From Alnus glutinosa (Eukaryota; Streptophyta; Magnoliopsida; Fagales; Betulaceae), in NCBI RefSeq assembly GCF_958979055.1, contig NC_084891.1, positions 29,756,001 through 29,820,000 of the forward strand: DNA of 64,000 nucleotides, in the 5' to 3' direction. Below, one piece after another: positions 45,605 through 58,212 of this stretch (position 1 is the stretch's first letter; the number at the start of each line of letters is the position of its first letter). The translations under genes were made by a program, and so were the position numbers. The notes below the pieces were generated by a model. That model had not been told where the DNA came from, did not search any database, and was given only the letters and a program-made list of their open reading frames with translations.

Positions 45605-47059
45605 ATCCACTTTTAATCCAAAAGAAAGGAATAAAATAATATAAAAAATAAAAAGTGGATTAAAAGTGAATTTTTTAATGTAAAGGAGGGAGAGAAAGCC
45701 AGTCAATGGTCCTCCCAATCACTACCCTCTATTATTAACTTTTTTATTTATTCTTTTTCTTTTTATGAGTTATTGTATTTGTGTTTATTCTTCTTGTTTC
45801 TACCGCAACTACAAAATGAGTATTTTTAGTCATGAATATTGTCAAAATTAAGCTTTGCAACAAAATTAAAATTGAGTTTCTGATGAATTTTTTAATGGTG
45901 TACATCGAAAGAGAAGTTGATGCAACAATTGGTATAGATTCAATTATAGATAATTTTTAGGATTCAAAAAAAGGACGAGTTTCGATATGTGTTTTGGCTG
46001 AAATTTGATATATTATGAAAACTTATTTTGTATATTTTCTTTTCTTTTCTTTTCTTTTTTTTGTCAAAACTGAATTGATGCTAATTTCGTTTTTATATAT
46101 TTATTTCATATTTAATCTTAATATATTTATTATTCATGCTTTGACCTCTATCCATATTTTAATATATTTGTAATTCTGACTAATTCATATCTTGACGGCT
46201 TGGCCTTTGCTCAAAATACTTTCTGGTTTCGTCCCTGTTTGCATTCATATCTGCATCATGCGATTATTATTCTCATTTGTGTAGTTATTGTAGATATTAA
46301 AAGTGGTTATTATCCTCTATTCGCATAAAAGATAATGAGCATTTTAAGTCTTGAAATTATAATTCTTGCTTCTGGTAAATACAAAAAGACATTATGCATA
46401 TCCTAAAATCGTTATCTACATCCACATATGCAGATGATAGTTTTTGCTAAATACATCCGCGTATGCGTATATCATATAATGCATAGCGGATATGTGCATA
46501 TAATATATGTGAGCGGTTATTATTCGTCAACATTTTCATCACTAATGTAAACATATCCCTTCTTTATTCACTTTTACTGTACTTAAGGAAGCGATAAAAT
46601 CATACATGTTTTTTTATTAGTTTATTTATACGTGGTTGAGCTAGAGGGCCTGAATTGACATAATTTAATAATTATCTTTGAAATTATTGAGAATCCTTAT
46701 CCAAGCTGGAGTGCTGCCCAAAGTTGGTTAGCACTATAGCAGCTACCCATCTTCCATCTTTTTTGCTAAATTGACTAGCAATAGAAATGATTATTGATTT
46801 TTGTCAATTTTAAATGCAAGGCTAGCCAAAATAAACTTTGGCTAATCCAATGAGAATGCTTTAAGAGAATGGTTTGACCTTGATGGTACGCTTTATATTG
46901 TGAATTATTACAACTGATCTATAATTCATGCTGCATTGGCACATTAGCGGTTATAATCAAGTTTAATTATTTAATGGTTAATGTGATAAATGTTATATGG
47001 ACTTATAAAGTGATGTGACAGTCCATATAATATTAGTAGTTTCAGCACTTACCTTAAAA

Positions 47060-47098
<39 letters not shown>

Positions 47099-47100
47099 TA
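47060..47100. repeat. (ATA)n microsatellite
   Basis: About 12 ATA/TAA units. Confidence 0.9.
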
Positions 47101-48051
47101 AAAAATGTTGTTTTGAATAGAATTCCAGTATTTTCATTTGTGTACGAACTCATGTTCTTCGTACCTAATCCGAGTCTAACTCGGATCATCTCTGAAGTTA
47201 TTGTATGCTAAAGTATCTGGTTGTTGTTAGCATATTCTTTGATGTTAGCATATTCTTTGAAGCTTATAAAGCTTATGCAAAGGATTTTGTAGTCAAAGCC
47301 AAAAGAGAAGCAACTCTAAATACTAAGAAACACCCTTAAGAGGCCGCATGCATTAAGGAAAAGGGAAACAAACTATTACATAAAAGGAGGAGTTTTGCAA
47401 CTCTTAATTCTTTAAGAAGCTAAGAAATGACTAAATGAGTGCTTTCAGAAATGCTTCCAAATACTAAGCGAGAAGCATCCCATTTTGCAATCAAATGTGC
47501 TCGGAAGTTGGCATATCTAAAGACATTAGATGCGGTACAAACATTGAAGAGGTTGAGTTGCTAAAGACAATCTTCAATAACAGGGGCACTCGGCCGGTCC
47601 GAATAAAGGTGACCTTTAATTTGTTGATGGCCAAGATGGAGAGGAGTGACCCATGTACCTTCAAGAAAAATGGAGCCACAACCAAAAGAAGCATTCTATT
47701 GGTACTTGACTTAGCCATGAGAAAAGGAAAATACTGGTTGTTGGCCATTGATCGATGAGCGCTGCTAACTGGGTTGCTGGGTTGTTGGCATCAATTCGTA
47801 CAAAATTTTCTTATCCAACAAAATGGAAAATATATACTTCTCTCTTTCATAGAAGGGCTCTTTATCCAACAAAATGGAAAATATATACTGAGTGCAATCT
47901 AGGACGAAGCAGCGTGCCACTCAACCGGTTCATGCTAAGAGGGATGCTAGGCAGGAGTTTTAAGTTTATTTGACAAAGACGGGTATACGAAGTGACCATA
48001 CTTTTTGAAGGAATTTTTAATATAAAAAAGAGAAGAAAAAGAAAGAAGAGG

Positions 48052-48055
<4 letters not shown>

Positions 48056-48097
<42 letters not shown>

Positions 48098-48098
48098 T
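48056..48098. repeat. Compound (TA)n(CA)n microsatellite
   Basis: About 15 TA units followed by about six CA units. Confidence 0.95.
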
Positions 48099-48785
48099 GT
48101 GGTTGTCCTCCTTGAAATTGACATTCCAACCCAAATGACTAAATGAGCCATTGTAATGACTCACCCTCAACGATAAAATATTGTTCATTTTTTGCTCCTC
48201 CTAACCAGATTTTTCAGAAAGTTATCAATCTTGATACTATTATTGCAGAAGCACACTTAACTGCAAAGTTCTGATATGTTCATAGTCATTACATTTTTAA
48301 AACCCGTTGTGTCAAGAATTGTGTAAATATACATCTAAGCACATCCTTATTCCCATACCTAAGCGATGTGAGACGTCACAGCCATGATAAGACATATTTG
48401 GAGAAAATTAAAATGAAATAATTGGGGGGCACTACATAAATTTTCTTATCTATTCTCATATGAATTACAATTAAATTTAATTGTTTAGAAGTGAAAATAC
48501 GATAAATATCACGCTACCATATCAATCCGATGGGATATGGGTAGAATGGGGTATAGTATGTAGTCAAAAACTCTTATGGGCATAGGTCAAGGGCAAAAAA
48601 ATTTGTTGGCAGGGGTCGGTAGGCTAAATTTTTATTTTTTACCTAATTTTCTTTTCTTTTTTGGAATTGAGGGGAGCCATGGCCTATACCGTCCCCCCTA
48701 AATCTGTCTCTGTATATAATATTGAAAAATGTTATTTTGCATTCTCCCAGCATTCTCAACTGATGCAACATGCTTAATTCACCAT

Positions 48786-49180
48786 CACTACAAAAAAATC
48801 AAGAATTCTGGACGGTTTGAAATTGTCCAAAAATTGGAAAAAATCGTCTAGAAAAAGGTCCAGACGGTTTTTTCTGTTGTCTAGAAAAATGGGTCGCTAA
48901 TCCGAGTTATGGACTGTTTGGACCAAATTGTCCGCAATTCCAGATGGTTTGGGCCCGGGTTATGGATGGTTTTGGCCAAACTGTCCGCAATTCCAGACGG
49001 TTTGGCCCAAACCGTCGAGAACCAATTCTAGGTACAGTTTTCTCAATCTGTCTGGGATTAGTTCCAGACAATTTGGGCCAAAACTATCTGAAACTGGTTA
49101 TGGACGGTTTGGGCCCAAACCATCCAGAAATTGGTTCTAGACAGTTTGGGTCCAAATCGTCCATTTTTTTTTTTTTTTAA
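48786..49180 (+). mobile_element. CACTA (En/Spm) transposon terminus with subterminal repeats
   Basis: Begins CACTACAAAAAAATC, the typical CACTA terminal inverted repeat. It is followed by about eleven variants of GGACGGTTTGGGCC in both orientations (for example TGGACGGTTTGGGCCCAAAC, TTTTGGCCAAACTGTCCGC, CCAGACGGTTTGGCCC). Such subterminal arrays are transposase-binding sites. No transposase and no matching opposite end were recognised, so this is a solo or truncated end. Confidence 0.85.
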
Positions 49181-50400
49181 TATGAACCTCATTGGCACCC
49201 AAAAATCCTTAATACAAAATTCATTTATTTTAACCTACAAAAATCCAATTCCAAATCCATTGATTTTTTTTTTAATTTTTTTTTAATTAAAATGTATCTA
49301 CGGGTGGATTGAGTATGCCACGTCAATCGAGAATGCTAGGAAAATGCAAAATAGTAATTCCCTCATAGCATTACTCCAAATTAAATAGATTAATGTTCTT
49401 TAGTATTATTACACAACTGTCTTACAAATTGGGATGACGTGACAAAAAAAAAAAAATCAACATTTGAATCAAAATCAACAATAACATGTAAAAAGAATGT
49501 TTTGAATGTTGATTGATTTTCACTGCCATAATATCACAATCGTATAACAATTATATAATTGTCTACTAAATAACATTATTTAATTAAATTTTGAGATAAT
49601 ACCACGCTATTATCTAACCATTATCTCACCATATTTATATGACATCGACGCATCATCAAATTATCTTCTTTTTTTCTTTTCTTTTTTTCATGTTAATGAG
49701 GCTTGATCTAATTTTTTGTATAATTCCACGATGTGATAACAAATAGATAAATGATTGTTGTATAACTCTTGACATAATTTTTATACAACTTCAACAATTT
49801 TTGTTCAAACAAACCATTAAATCTATTTTATAACACGTAAGTCATTCATAGCCACCGACAGATTAAAAATTGTTGTTAAACCTATCATATATCCTTTAGG
49901 ATATGGTCATATGGGTTTATAGACTTTCTATGCAAATGTCAGCTCAAAAAGAAAAAAGAAAAAAGAAGACAGCTCATGCAAGTGTCCGTACAATTTCACG
50001 ACGAGAATAAGGTATGGGTTTGTTTGAGCTGTCATTTGCCTATTGCAACACCCTAAACGCACCGTTTTGGAGGTATGATCCAACATCTTACTACCCGCCA
50101 AAAAGAAAAAGGGCTACAAAATAATGATATGATATGTTTGTCTTTCTTTCATCGGATAACCGGTTGTTGGCACATGCCTACGAGGAACTAGGGTCCACCC
50201 CTGTCTCCCTCCATCATCGTGTTTTCATTGAACAGCCACAGCCAGCCAGCCAGCCTGGCTTTAGTGGGGTCAACGTAGGGTGTGTCTGAGCTCCACACAC
50301 ACTCTGCATCAGCCGTGACTATTCTCATCTGGGTCAACCTTTTCTCTCTTCCGCGATATTTACCTCTTTTATCATATTACTTTTCTTGCTTTGTTTTGTT
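49181..50400. other. Intergenic and SAUL1-like promoter side
   Basis: AT-rich up to about 50000. From about 50140 the composition becomes GC-richer, with CAGCCAGCCAGCCAGCC at about 50240, consistent with a promoter. No gene seen. Confidence 0.45.
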
Positions 50401-51638
50401 GCTCTTGTTGCTTTCCTGATCGACCATAAGCCCTTTCTTTTTCTTCTGTCTTAAACTACCCTATCCCACTTCAACAAAGAAACAGCCTTTAATTCTGGTT
50501 CTTCTCAGCGAGATAAATTCAGTTCTTATTTATGGAACCAGAGCTGCGTATTGGGTTCTTCTTTGCTCAACAGCTCCACCTAGAAGAGATTGTTGCCAAA
50601 CTGTCAAACTAGAATTGGGGGTTCCTTGGAGGTTGTCTGTCTGCCAAGAATTTCACAGAAAGGTATGGTCTTGGTACCCTTCTTAGTGCTTTTTAGCATT
50701 TCTCTTTTCTTTTTGATTTTTAGAGGCTGTCTGGATTGTTCATGGTCACTTTGGAAGCAGAGAAACAAATTAGGGTTGGGTTTAATCTGAATTGCCTGGA
50801 AGGCACCTTGGCCTGGATTGTTTGAGATTAAAAAAGTTGCTTTTAGCTAAATTTGGATTGGTTAGGATTAACAACGGGCCATCATTTTTTGTGTTGAATA
50901 TTTGAGGGGTGGTTCATTGAATTTACAAAATTTTGGGATTTAATTTAGACTGGAATGTTTAGGATTAGCACCTGTTCTGGTGGCTGAATGGAATTAATAA
51001 CTTTGGCAAAGTTTGACTTACTTTGGCAGTCTTTTATATAGTTGAAATGACTTTTGCAACTCAGGGGATCATAGGATTTGTTTTGGGTTTGACGTTTGAA
51101 TAATCTGCCAGGTATATGACTAGTAAAGGAGGGGAAATTTTGAGTGGTTTATTCCAAGTCTCAAAGTTTGGATCCAACATGGTCTTTGGTTGAAATGAAC
51201 GCTTTCTGGTGTCTTGCTAATGCATGCTTAATGCGCATCTTATTGAGTATTGAGTCTATTGACCCTTCCGTATATACTTATGCACGCTTACTGCAAAATG
51301 TACAGAAAGAAAAACTTTGTTGGACCCTAGGCATATATGGAAGGGTCAATACTAGAAAAAACCATCTACAACTAATTTGGGTCACTGTCATCCACATCTA
51401 CAAAATGAAGCATGAAGATTGTGGTATTCTTTCACATGCACCGATGTTTCATTCCTCAAGTAGCATGTTTCCTTGTCAAGAAGCTTCGTTCTTTTTTTTT
51501 TTCTTTTTTTTTTTTCACAAATGATTTTGTTTTATCTTCTTGCATTACTTCTCTGACCACTGTTAACTGTAGGGCTATTGGTACACTGCCTTATCTTTTC
51601 TGCAATACTACTTTGTCGCAGGGGTTAATCTAGATTAG
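50401..51638 (+). other. 5' UTR with leader intron of the SAUL1-like gene
   Basis: A donor (ACAGAAAG|GTATGG, exon ending at 50662) and an acceptor (TTTGTCGCAG, exon starting at 51622) define a 959-base leader intron ending 17 bases before the ATG. Long 5' UTR introns of this type are common in plant PUB-ARM genes and often raise expression. The transcription start is not fixed. Confidence 0.6.
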
Positions 51639-54600
51639 ATGGCTGATAGCTGGGATGGGAGTTATGACGTTGGCAGCCAGTCAGATGAGAGCAATCATTT
51701 TGAAAGACTGTACCTTGAGCCTATTTATGATGCATTTGTCTGCCCATTGACAAAGCAAGTTATGCGTGATCCTATTACCTTAGAAAATGGACAAACTTTT
51801 GAACGAGCAGCAATAGAAAAGTGGTTCAAGGAATGCAAAGAGAGTGGAAGAAAGCTGGTTTGCCCATTAACGCTAAAAGAATTGAAAAGCACAGACCTGA
51901 AACCTAGTATAGCTTTGCGGAACACCATTGAAGAGTGGACTGCTAGGAATGAAGCTGTTCAGGTTGACATGGCTCGTAGGTCATTGAATCTGGGGAGTTC
52001 AGATGGTGATGTTCTGCAGGCTTTGAAGTGTGTCCAGTATGTCTGCCAAAAGAGCCGATCAAATAAGCATATTGCACGTAATGCAGGCTTGATACCTTTG
52101 ATTGTTGACATGTTGAAGAGCAGCAGCCGTAAAGTTCGGTGTATAACTTTGGAAACTCTTCGAATTGTGGTGGAGGATGATGTTGAGAATAAGGTTGTCA
52201 CAGGTTTTGTGATTCTCTATGTAGCTTCTAAGGATTCAGCTGGAATAAATGGGCTTAGCCTCTTGCTAATGATTTCTCTTTTTTTATTGTTATTAATTTT
52301 GCAGGAAATGTTGGCTGAGGGAGATACTGTGCGCACTATAGTAAAGTTCTTGTCTCACGAGCTCTCCAAAGAGAGGGAGGAAGCTGTCTCTTTGCTGTAT
52401 GAGCTCTCCAAATCTGAAATGTTGTGTGAGAAGATTGGTTCAGTCAATGGAGCAATTCTTATATTGGTTGGAATGGCAAGCAGCAAATCAGAGAATCTTT
52501 TAACTGTCGAGAAGGCTGATAAAACACTGGAGAATCTGGAGAAGTGTGAGAACAATGTGCGGCAGATGGCTGAAAATGGTAGATTGCGGCCTCTTCTGAC
52601 ACAACTCCTTGAAGGTGCTTGCACTGTCTTTTCTTTTATGCTTGCTTAATTTGTTGCAACACAACCGTACTCCTTGGCTTGTTTCCTTCTCCAAAAAACT
52701 TGACATTAAAAATGTTGCTTGTCATGTTTGCTTGAAGTAGAATTTATATCAAACCATGTCTGGAACTCGCTCTACCAACCTGTTGATTACTATGCTCTCT
52801 AAATTTGCTTGAAATCCATATATATATAGACATACATATATACATGTGTATTATTCCTTTTACAAAATAGGGTCAATTGATTTGTGCAATCCATATCTTA
52901 ATCTTGAGATTTCATGGTTTTAAAGAAATTGTGGAGTTTAAATTTTTTTTGCTCATTTTCTTCTTTGGCCATCATAAGCAAGTATCCTCCACGATCTTAC
53001 TACTATGTAGGTCAGTGTCATTGAGACGTACTGCTTCTTGCTGGGCTGGAGCATGGAATATTCTGTTTGTTTGCTGAAATTAATTGTTAAAGAATGTGTA
53101 TTCAAAAGTGCAAGTCAATAATAACTTGATTCAAATGAACCAAACTCGTATGCATTGGCAAAATAATAGCTAAATAAGATAGCTCAGTTTTTAACTTCTC
53201 ATTTTGTTATTTCAATCTAAGACAATTTTGTTGTATCACATGATAAAACATAAGTCCTTTTGTATTTCTTCCTTTTCTTGGTTTTTCCATCTTTTGATTG
53301 CAATTATTGTTGACGTTTGGCTTGAAAATTTTATCGGACATTCCAAATTCTGAACATGATATTATGAAAAAGAATTGGAGGATTTCTTGTAAGAGATCTG
53401 CAATGCTGATTCTTACAATCATCATTAGTCATCATTGATTTATGAATCGTTATACACAATATCTTTCTGTTTTCTTACTGAATAGAATGGGTTGGGGGCT
53501 GGGGCAGGCAGCATTTTGTAGAGAGCTTATTGGCACCCTCTAGCTATAATGGCACCTTCCCCTCATGAGAACAAGGTGGAAGGTGAAGTTACTGGCTCAA
53601 GACCAACCAGGCGTGTTAACAGACCTGGGAAAAAAAAAAGTGATCTTCTCACTGGGCTTGCTGTACAAGTTTGAGTTATACTTCTTTTTAGTTTTGTTGT
53701 CTTTGATATTTAAATTTATATGTTGTTGTTCTCACTCGATGAGGAAAAACTATTTTCCTGCTGTTAATGTTATGCAAGTAACGCTGTTCCCTTGTGATGT
53801 TGCAGGCCCACCAGAAACCAAACTGCCCATGGCTGCATACCTTGGTGAGCTTGTATTGAACAATGATGTAAAAGTCCTTGTGGCTAAAACCGCTGGTTCA
53901 TCTTTGATTAATATCATGAGAAGTGGTAATATTCAGTCAAGAGAAGCCGCTTTAAAAGCTCTAAACCAGATCTCATCTTATGAGGCAAGTGCCAAAGTGT
54001 TGATAGAGGCTGGGATACTTCCCCCTCTTGTGAAGGATCTTTTCACCGTTGGTGGCAATCAGCTTCCCATGAGACTAAAAGAGGTCTCTGCAACAATTCT
54101 TGCTAATGTTGTGAACTCAGGTTATGACTTTGATTCTATCCCTGTTGGACCTGAGGACCAGACTCTTGTCTCAGAAGACATAGTCCATAACCTACTACAT
54201 CTCATTAGCAACACTGGTCCAGCAATTGAGTGCAAGCTTCTCCAGGTTCTTGTAGGGCTCACTAGTTCTCAAACTACCGTGATTAACGTTGTTTCTGCCA
54301 TCAAAAGCTCTGGTGCTACCATCAGTTTGGTTCAGTTTATTGAGGCTCCACAGAAAGAGTTGCGTGTAGCTTCCATCAGGCTTCTCCAGAACCTTTCCCC
54401 ACACATGGGTCAGGAACTGACTGATGCCCTACGTGGGTCGGTTGGCCAGCTCAGCAGCCTAATTAAAGTCATATCAGAAAATATAGGAATCAACGAAGAG
54501 CAGTCTGCAGCTGTTGGCCTTTTAGCTGATCTCCCTGAGAGGGACTTGGGCCTTACCAGGCAGATACAAGATGAGGGTGCCTTCCAGATGATCATCTCTA

Positions 54601-55382
54601 GAGTGGTCAGGATCCAGCGAGGGGAGACGAGGGGCAGCCGCTTTGTCACGCCATTCCTAGAAGGGCTTGTACGGGTACTTGCAAGGGTTACATTTGTTTT
54701 GGCAGATGAACCTACTTGCGTTGCACTCTGCCGCGATCACAGTCTTGCTGCATTGTTTATTGAACTGCTTCAGGCTAATGGACTAGAAAATGTACAGCTG
54801 GTCGCTGCCACAGCATTGGAGAACTTGTCCCTGGAGTCCAAAAATTTAACAAAATTGCCCGAGTTGCCAGCACCTGGTTTTTGTGCCTCAATCTTTCCAT
54901 GTTTTAGCAAACCACCTGTCATAACTGGATTGTGTAGGCTTCATCGGGGGACGTGTTCCCTAAAAGAATCCTTTTGTCTTCTGGAAGGACAGGCGGTGGA
55001 AAAGTTGGTAGCTCTGTTAGACCACACAAATGAGAAGGTGGTTGAGGCAGCATTTGCAGCATTATCTACTTTGCTGGAGGATGGGGTTGATATTGAACAA
55101 GGAGTAATGGTCCTCTGTGAGGTTGAGGGAATCAAACCTATTCTCGAAGTTTTACTCGAGAAACGAACGGACAATCTAAGGAGGAGGGCAGTTTGGGCAG
55201 TTGAGAGAATTTTGCGAACTGATGATATAGCCTATGAAGTTTCTGGAGATCCAAATGTGAGTACCGCACTTGTTGATGCATTTCAGCATGGCGACTATCG
55301 AACCCGGCAGATAGCTGAGCATGCCCTAAAGCATGTTGATAAGATACCAAACTTCTCTGGAATCTTTCCCAACAGGGGATAG
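51639..55382 (+). CDS. SAUL1: U-box/ARM-repeat E3 ubiquitin ligase, PUB43/PUB44 (SAUL1) type
   Basis: RING-like U-box ligase. Arabidopsis SAUL1 (PUB44) associates with the plasma membrane, suppresses premature senescence and is monitored by an NLR. Exons 51639-52193, 52305-52614 and 53806-55382 give 813 residues, matching family length (about 800-811). The U-box lies at about residues 28-105 (YDAFVCPLTKQVMRDPITLE, RAAIEKWF, LVCPLTLKELKSTDLKPSIA). About a dozen ARM-type repeats fill the rest (for example MLKSSSRKVRCITLETLRIV, VQLVAATALENLSLESKNL). The C-terminal half includes CFSKPPVITGLCRLHRG, a block characteristic of this subfamily, and the end VDKIPNFSGIFPNRG. Intron 1 (52194-52304, 111 bases) has no stop in frame, so its retention would insert a hydrophobic stretch. 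PUB43 and PUB44 cannot be separated here. Confidence 0.92.
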
Positions 55383-58212
55383 GCCTCTTCAAAAAGGCTA
55401 ACTCTTCAAGTTGATATCTACAAGGACATGTATGTGATTCTTCTTTCTCCCCAGCATTCTATAGATGGTCTCGAAAGCATCAAGTTGAAGGTAGATATTG
55501 TTGTATACAGATTATCTATTTCCCATTTGTAGAGGGTTTTGAAAGCCGCTGATTTGCTCTTAAAGATACTTGGCCTACTGGGTGTGTTTGAGAAAGAGTT
55601 TGGAGACGAGAAAGGATGAAAGAATTGATTGATGTGATATAAATGTGAAAGAAGTTATAATTTTTTTGCAAGAAAAAAGTAAATAAAGTTGTTTGGTAAT
55701 ATAAAGCAATAAAGTTTTTTTTTTTTTTTTTTAGAGAAATGAGGGGAGAGGGGTGGCAAATTGTATTCGCATGTCATGTTCTGGTCGCGTTGATGTATAG
55801 GTATAAAATTATATAAGTCAATCTAATTTCGACTCATTCAATTAAATGGATTAGATCCCTTAATCTTAACATGTTAATTTAGTGTCAAGTTTACAAGTTG
55901 TATAAAAAATTGTCAGTCTTAAATGCCGTGTGTTGGGTTTGAGTTGTGTCAAGGTATGGGTATAATACTATGTAAATTAACTCTAACCCAATTCATTTAA
56001 TTAAACGTGTCAAACCTTTTAAATTTAACTCGTTAATTTTGTATTGAATTCGAATCGGATTGTATGAAAAATTACCAACCATAGCTTGGAGGTGAATAAA
56101 CAGAAAATTATTATTGTTCTGTTATAGGTGTGAGATTGGTGATTGTGCATATATGAACTTGTTGCAACTGAAGGTTGCAGTCGTAAAGGCCTATATGATA
56201 TTGGTTTTGAAGTTGAATGGAGGCCGATTTCTGATTAAGTATTGGATGGGTGTTAGTTGGGACCAATAAACAAAAAAATAACTCTAAATGTGTGCCAGGA
56301 CTTCAATTTCTTGAGGAAAAGAGACCCAGTTGCGAGGAAGCGAACTCTTCCAACAGAGAGAGATTTTCATCATGACATGGCTGTGCGCAATTCCGGCACT
56401 CAGAATGACGGATTTCGAGCTGTCCAAAATCAAAATCTCCAGTCTAGTTCACCTTTTATTTTGTTGCTTTTATTCTTTTTAACTCTCTTGTTTACAGGAC
56501 ACGATATGTTTACACAACAGAAACAAATCTTCTACCTAATCTTAACTCTTTTATATAATCTTGATGGGCATTCTTGCTTTGTACTGCTCACTTTTGATTC
56601 AACAATGCTTCCTATCATGGCTCTCTACACTGAACTTCGATATCAAACCCTGTTGACTCAAAAGGATCAGGAGGAGTCGTTCATTTGGTCCACCCCACTA
56701 CCCGTTCAATTGGGTCCAACTATTGGTCATTTGTTTATAGTTAGGCCAAAAGTTTCACAACCGATAGAATATGAAAAATCAGACCCTTAACCTGTTCCAT
56801 ATTAGGCATGTCCAATTTAACGCCCGACTCCAAATTAGCCCCACCGGGATCATAAACACTTACCAAATACTTGGTAAGTATTTGGTAAGTGACAAATCGT
56901 TTGTCAATCATTAGCCACCTAACGTATCTACTCAAATGAACTGTTATTGAGATTAGTTTTAATTTGAGCAATAGTAGTTGAATAATGCTAGAAATTGCAT
57001 TTTTTTTTTTTCCCACAATACTTATGTGGTATTCCCAACTAACCTTTGGATTAGTTATTGTTTTATTTTTATTTTATTTTTTCAAAAAAAAAAAAAAAAA
57101 TCAAAGGTTGATTGAGACTAATAATTGTGTAATAAAAATATGATTTATAACATTTCTCATATTCGTTTAATATTAAATTGAAGGAGTAATTTAAACAAAT
57201 GTTGTTTATGCATTATAATAGGATTGTTTGATTAGCAACATTAGTGTAGTTACGAGTATCTTACATTATAGTATGCTAAAAGTGTATGCTAGAAACCACA
57301 TTTTAATCCCACAACTATTCCATTATGCTAATGTGGTACTGACAACTCATTTTTATTTATTTATTTTATTTTTTAACAAAAGCTGATTCAAGATGGATTA
57401 ACAGTGCCACATTAGCATAATGAAATAGTTGTAAAATAAAAATATGGATTATAGCATTACTCATCTTAATATATTGTCTCAAAAACTCTGCCATTTTACA
57501 ACCGGTAAAAGAAAAAAGCTAATTCAAGATTTAGGAAACTAATTAAATTCTTCATATCTTAACAAAACATAAACTTTCTGGAACGCTTAAAGCTTAGACA
57601 GTTAGACTAAAAGAAGAGCTTGTGTTTGAATTTTGGTGGAGACTTCAAACGTGCCCAAAAAGGTGACCAAACTAATTCCAAGGAGCTTGAGTTAAAAGAG
57701 TACTGCTGCTGATGCAAGAGTTCTAATCAACCTCGAATCAATTTTTTTTTAAAAAAAAAAAAAAAAATTAATAATAATAATAATAATAGAGACTAACATG
57801 TCAGCATTGCAAAATAATTATAAGATAAAAATGTGATTTCTAACCTTATTCAAAGTTAAAAAAGGTTGACATTCGAAAATATAAAGGACGTAAACATTCA
57901 AAAATTTATGCAACCATGTTCCTCAATGGACAAAATCCACAAATTGGACATTAACAGGAAATAAATTATAAAGGTACAAAATAGACAAAAGCAATACATA
58001 ATAAATTTTATGAATGGTGGTGAATAAATTACATCAAATTATACATGAGCAAACCATACCTCCAATAGCTGTCGGAGTCAGAAACTGAGACCAGAGGTAG
58101 TCCCCAGGATTATAAGTCCAAAGAATTCAAAACAGAACTTTTACCAATTTGATGTCTGCTCAAAATGACTTCATGAGGTAGAATGGATGTCTTAAATTTT
58201 CTGCAACGGACT
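55383..58212. other. Intergenic between convergent SAUL1-like and F-box genes
   Basis: 3' UTRs at both ends. Inside are AT-rich repeats, a stretch at about 56290-56450 of mixed composition without a family match, and the MITE at 57281-57463. A related, more decayed element is at about 56983-57160. No gene seen. Confidence 0.5.
57281..57463. mobile_element. Foldback MITE
   Basis: The left arm TGCTAGAAACCACATTTTAA with CATTATGCTAATGTGGTAC pairs with TGCCACATTAGCATAATG and ATATGGATTATAGCA. Arms are about 55 bases, moderately diverged. Confidence 0.75.

Larger units (their letters stand above)
45605..48785. other. Repeat-rich intergenic DNA without a gene
   Basis: AT-rich. Contains a decayed GC-richer segment at about 47490-47760 whose open frames on both strands show no family motif, possibly a transposon relic. 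A 27-base direct repeat (TTATCCAACAAAATGGAAAA then TATATACT) lies at about 47811 and 47862. Two microsatellites are listed separately. Confidence 0.5.

Noticed and set aside
47491..47758. Open frames of 85-87 codons on both strands
   Set aside because: The two frames shadow each other and neither shows a family motif. At most a transposon relic.
56257..56790. 177-codon open frame between the SAUL1-like and F-box genes
   Set aside because: It starts at TTG, has no recognised domain and lies in convergent intergenic DNA. A decayed gene piece is possible but unsupported.
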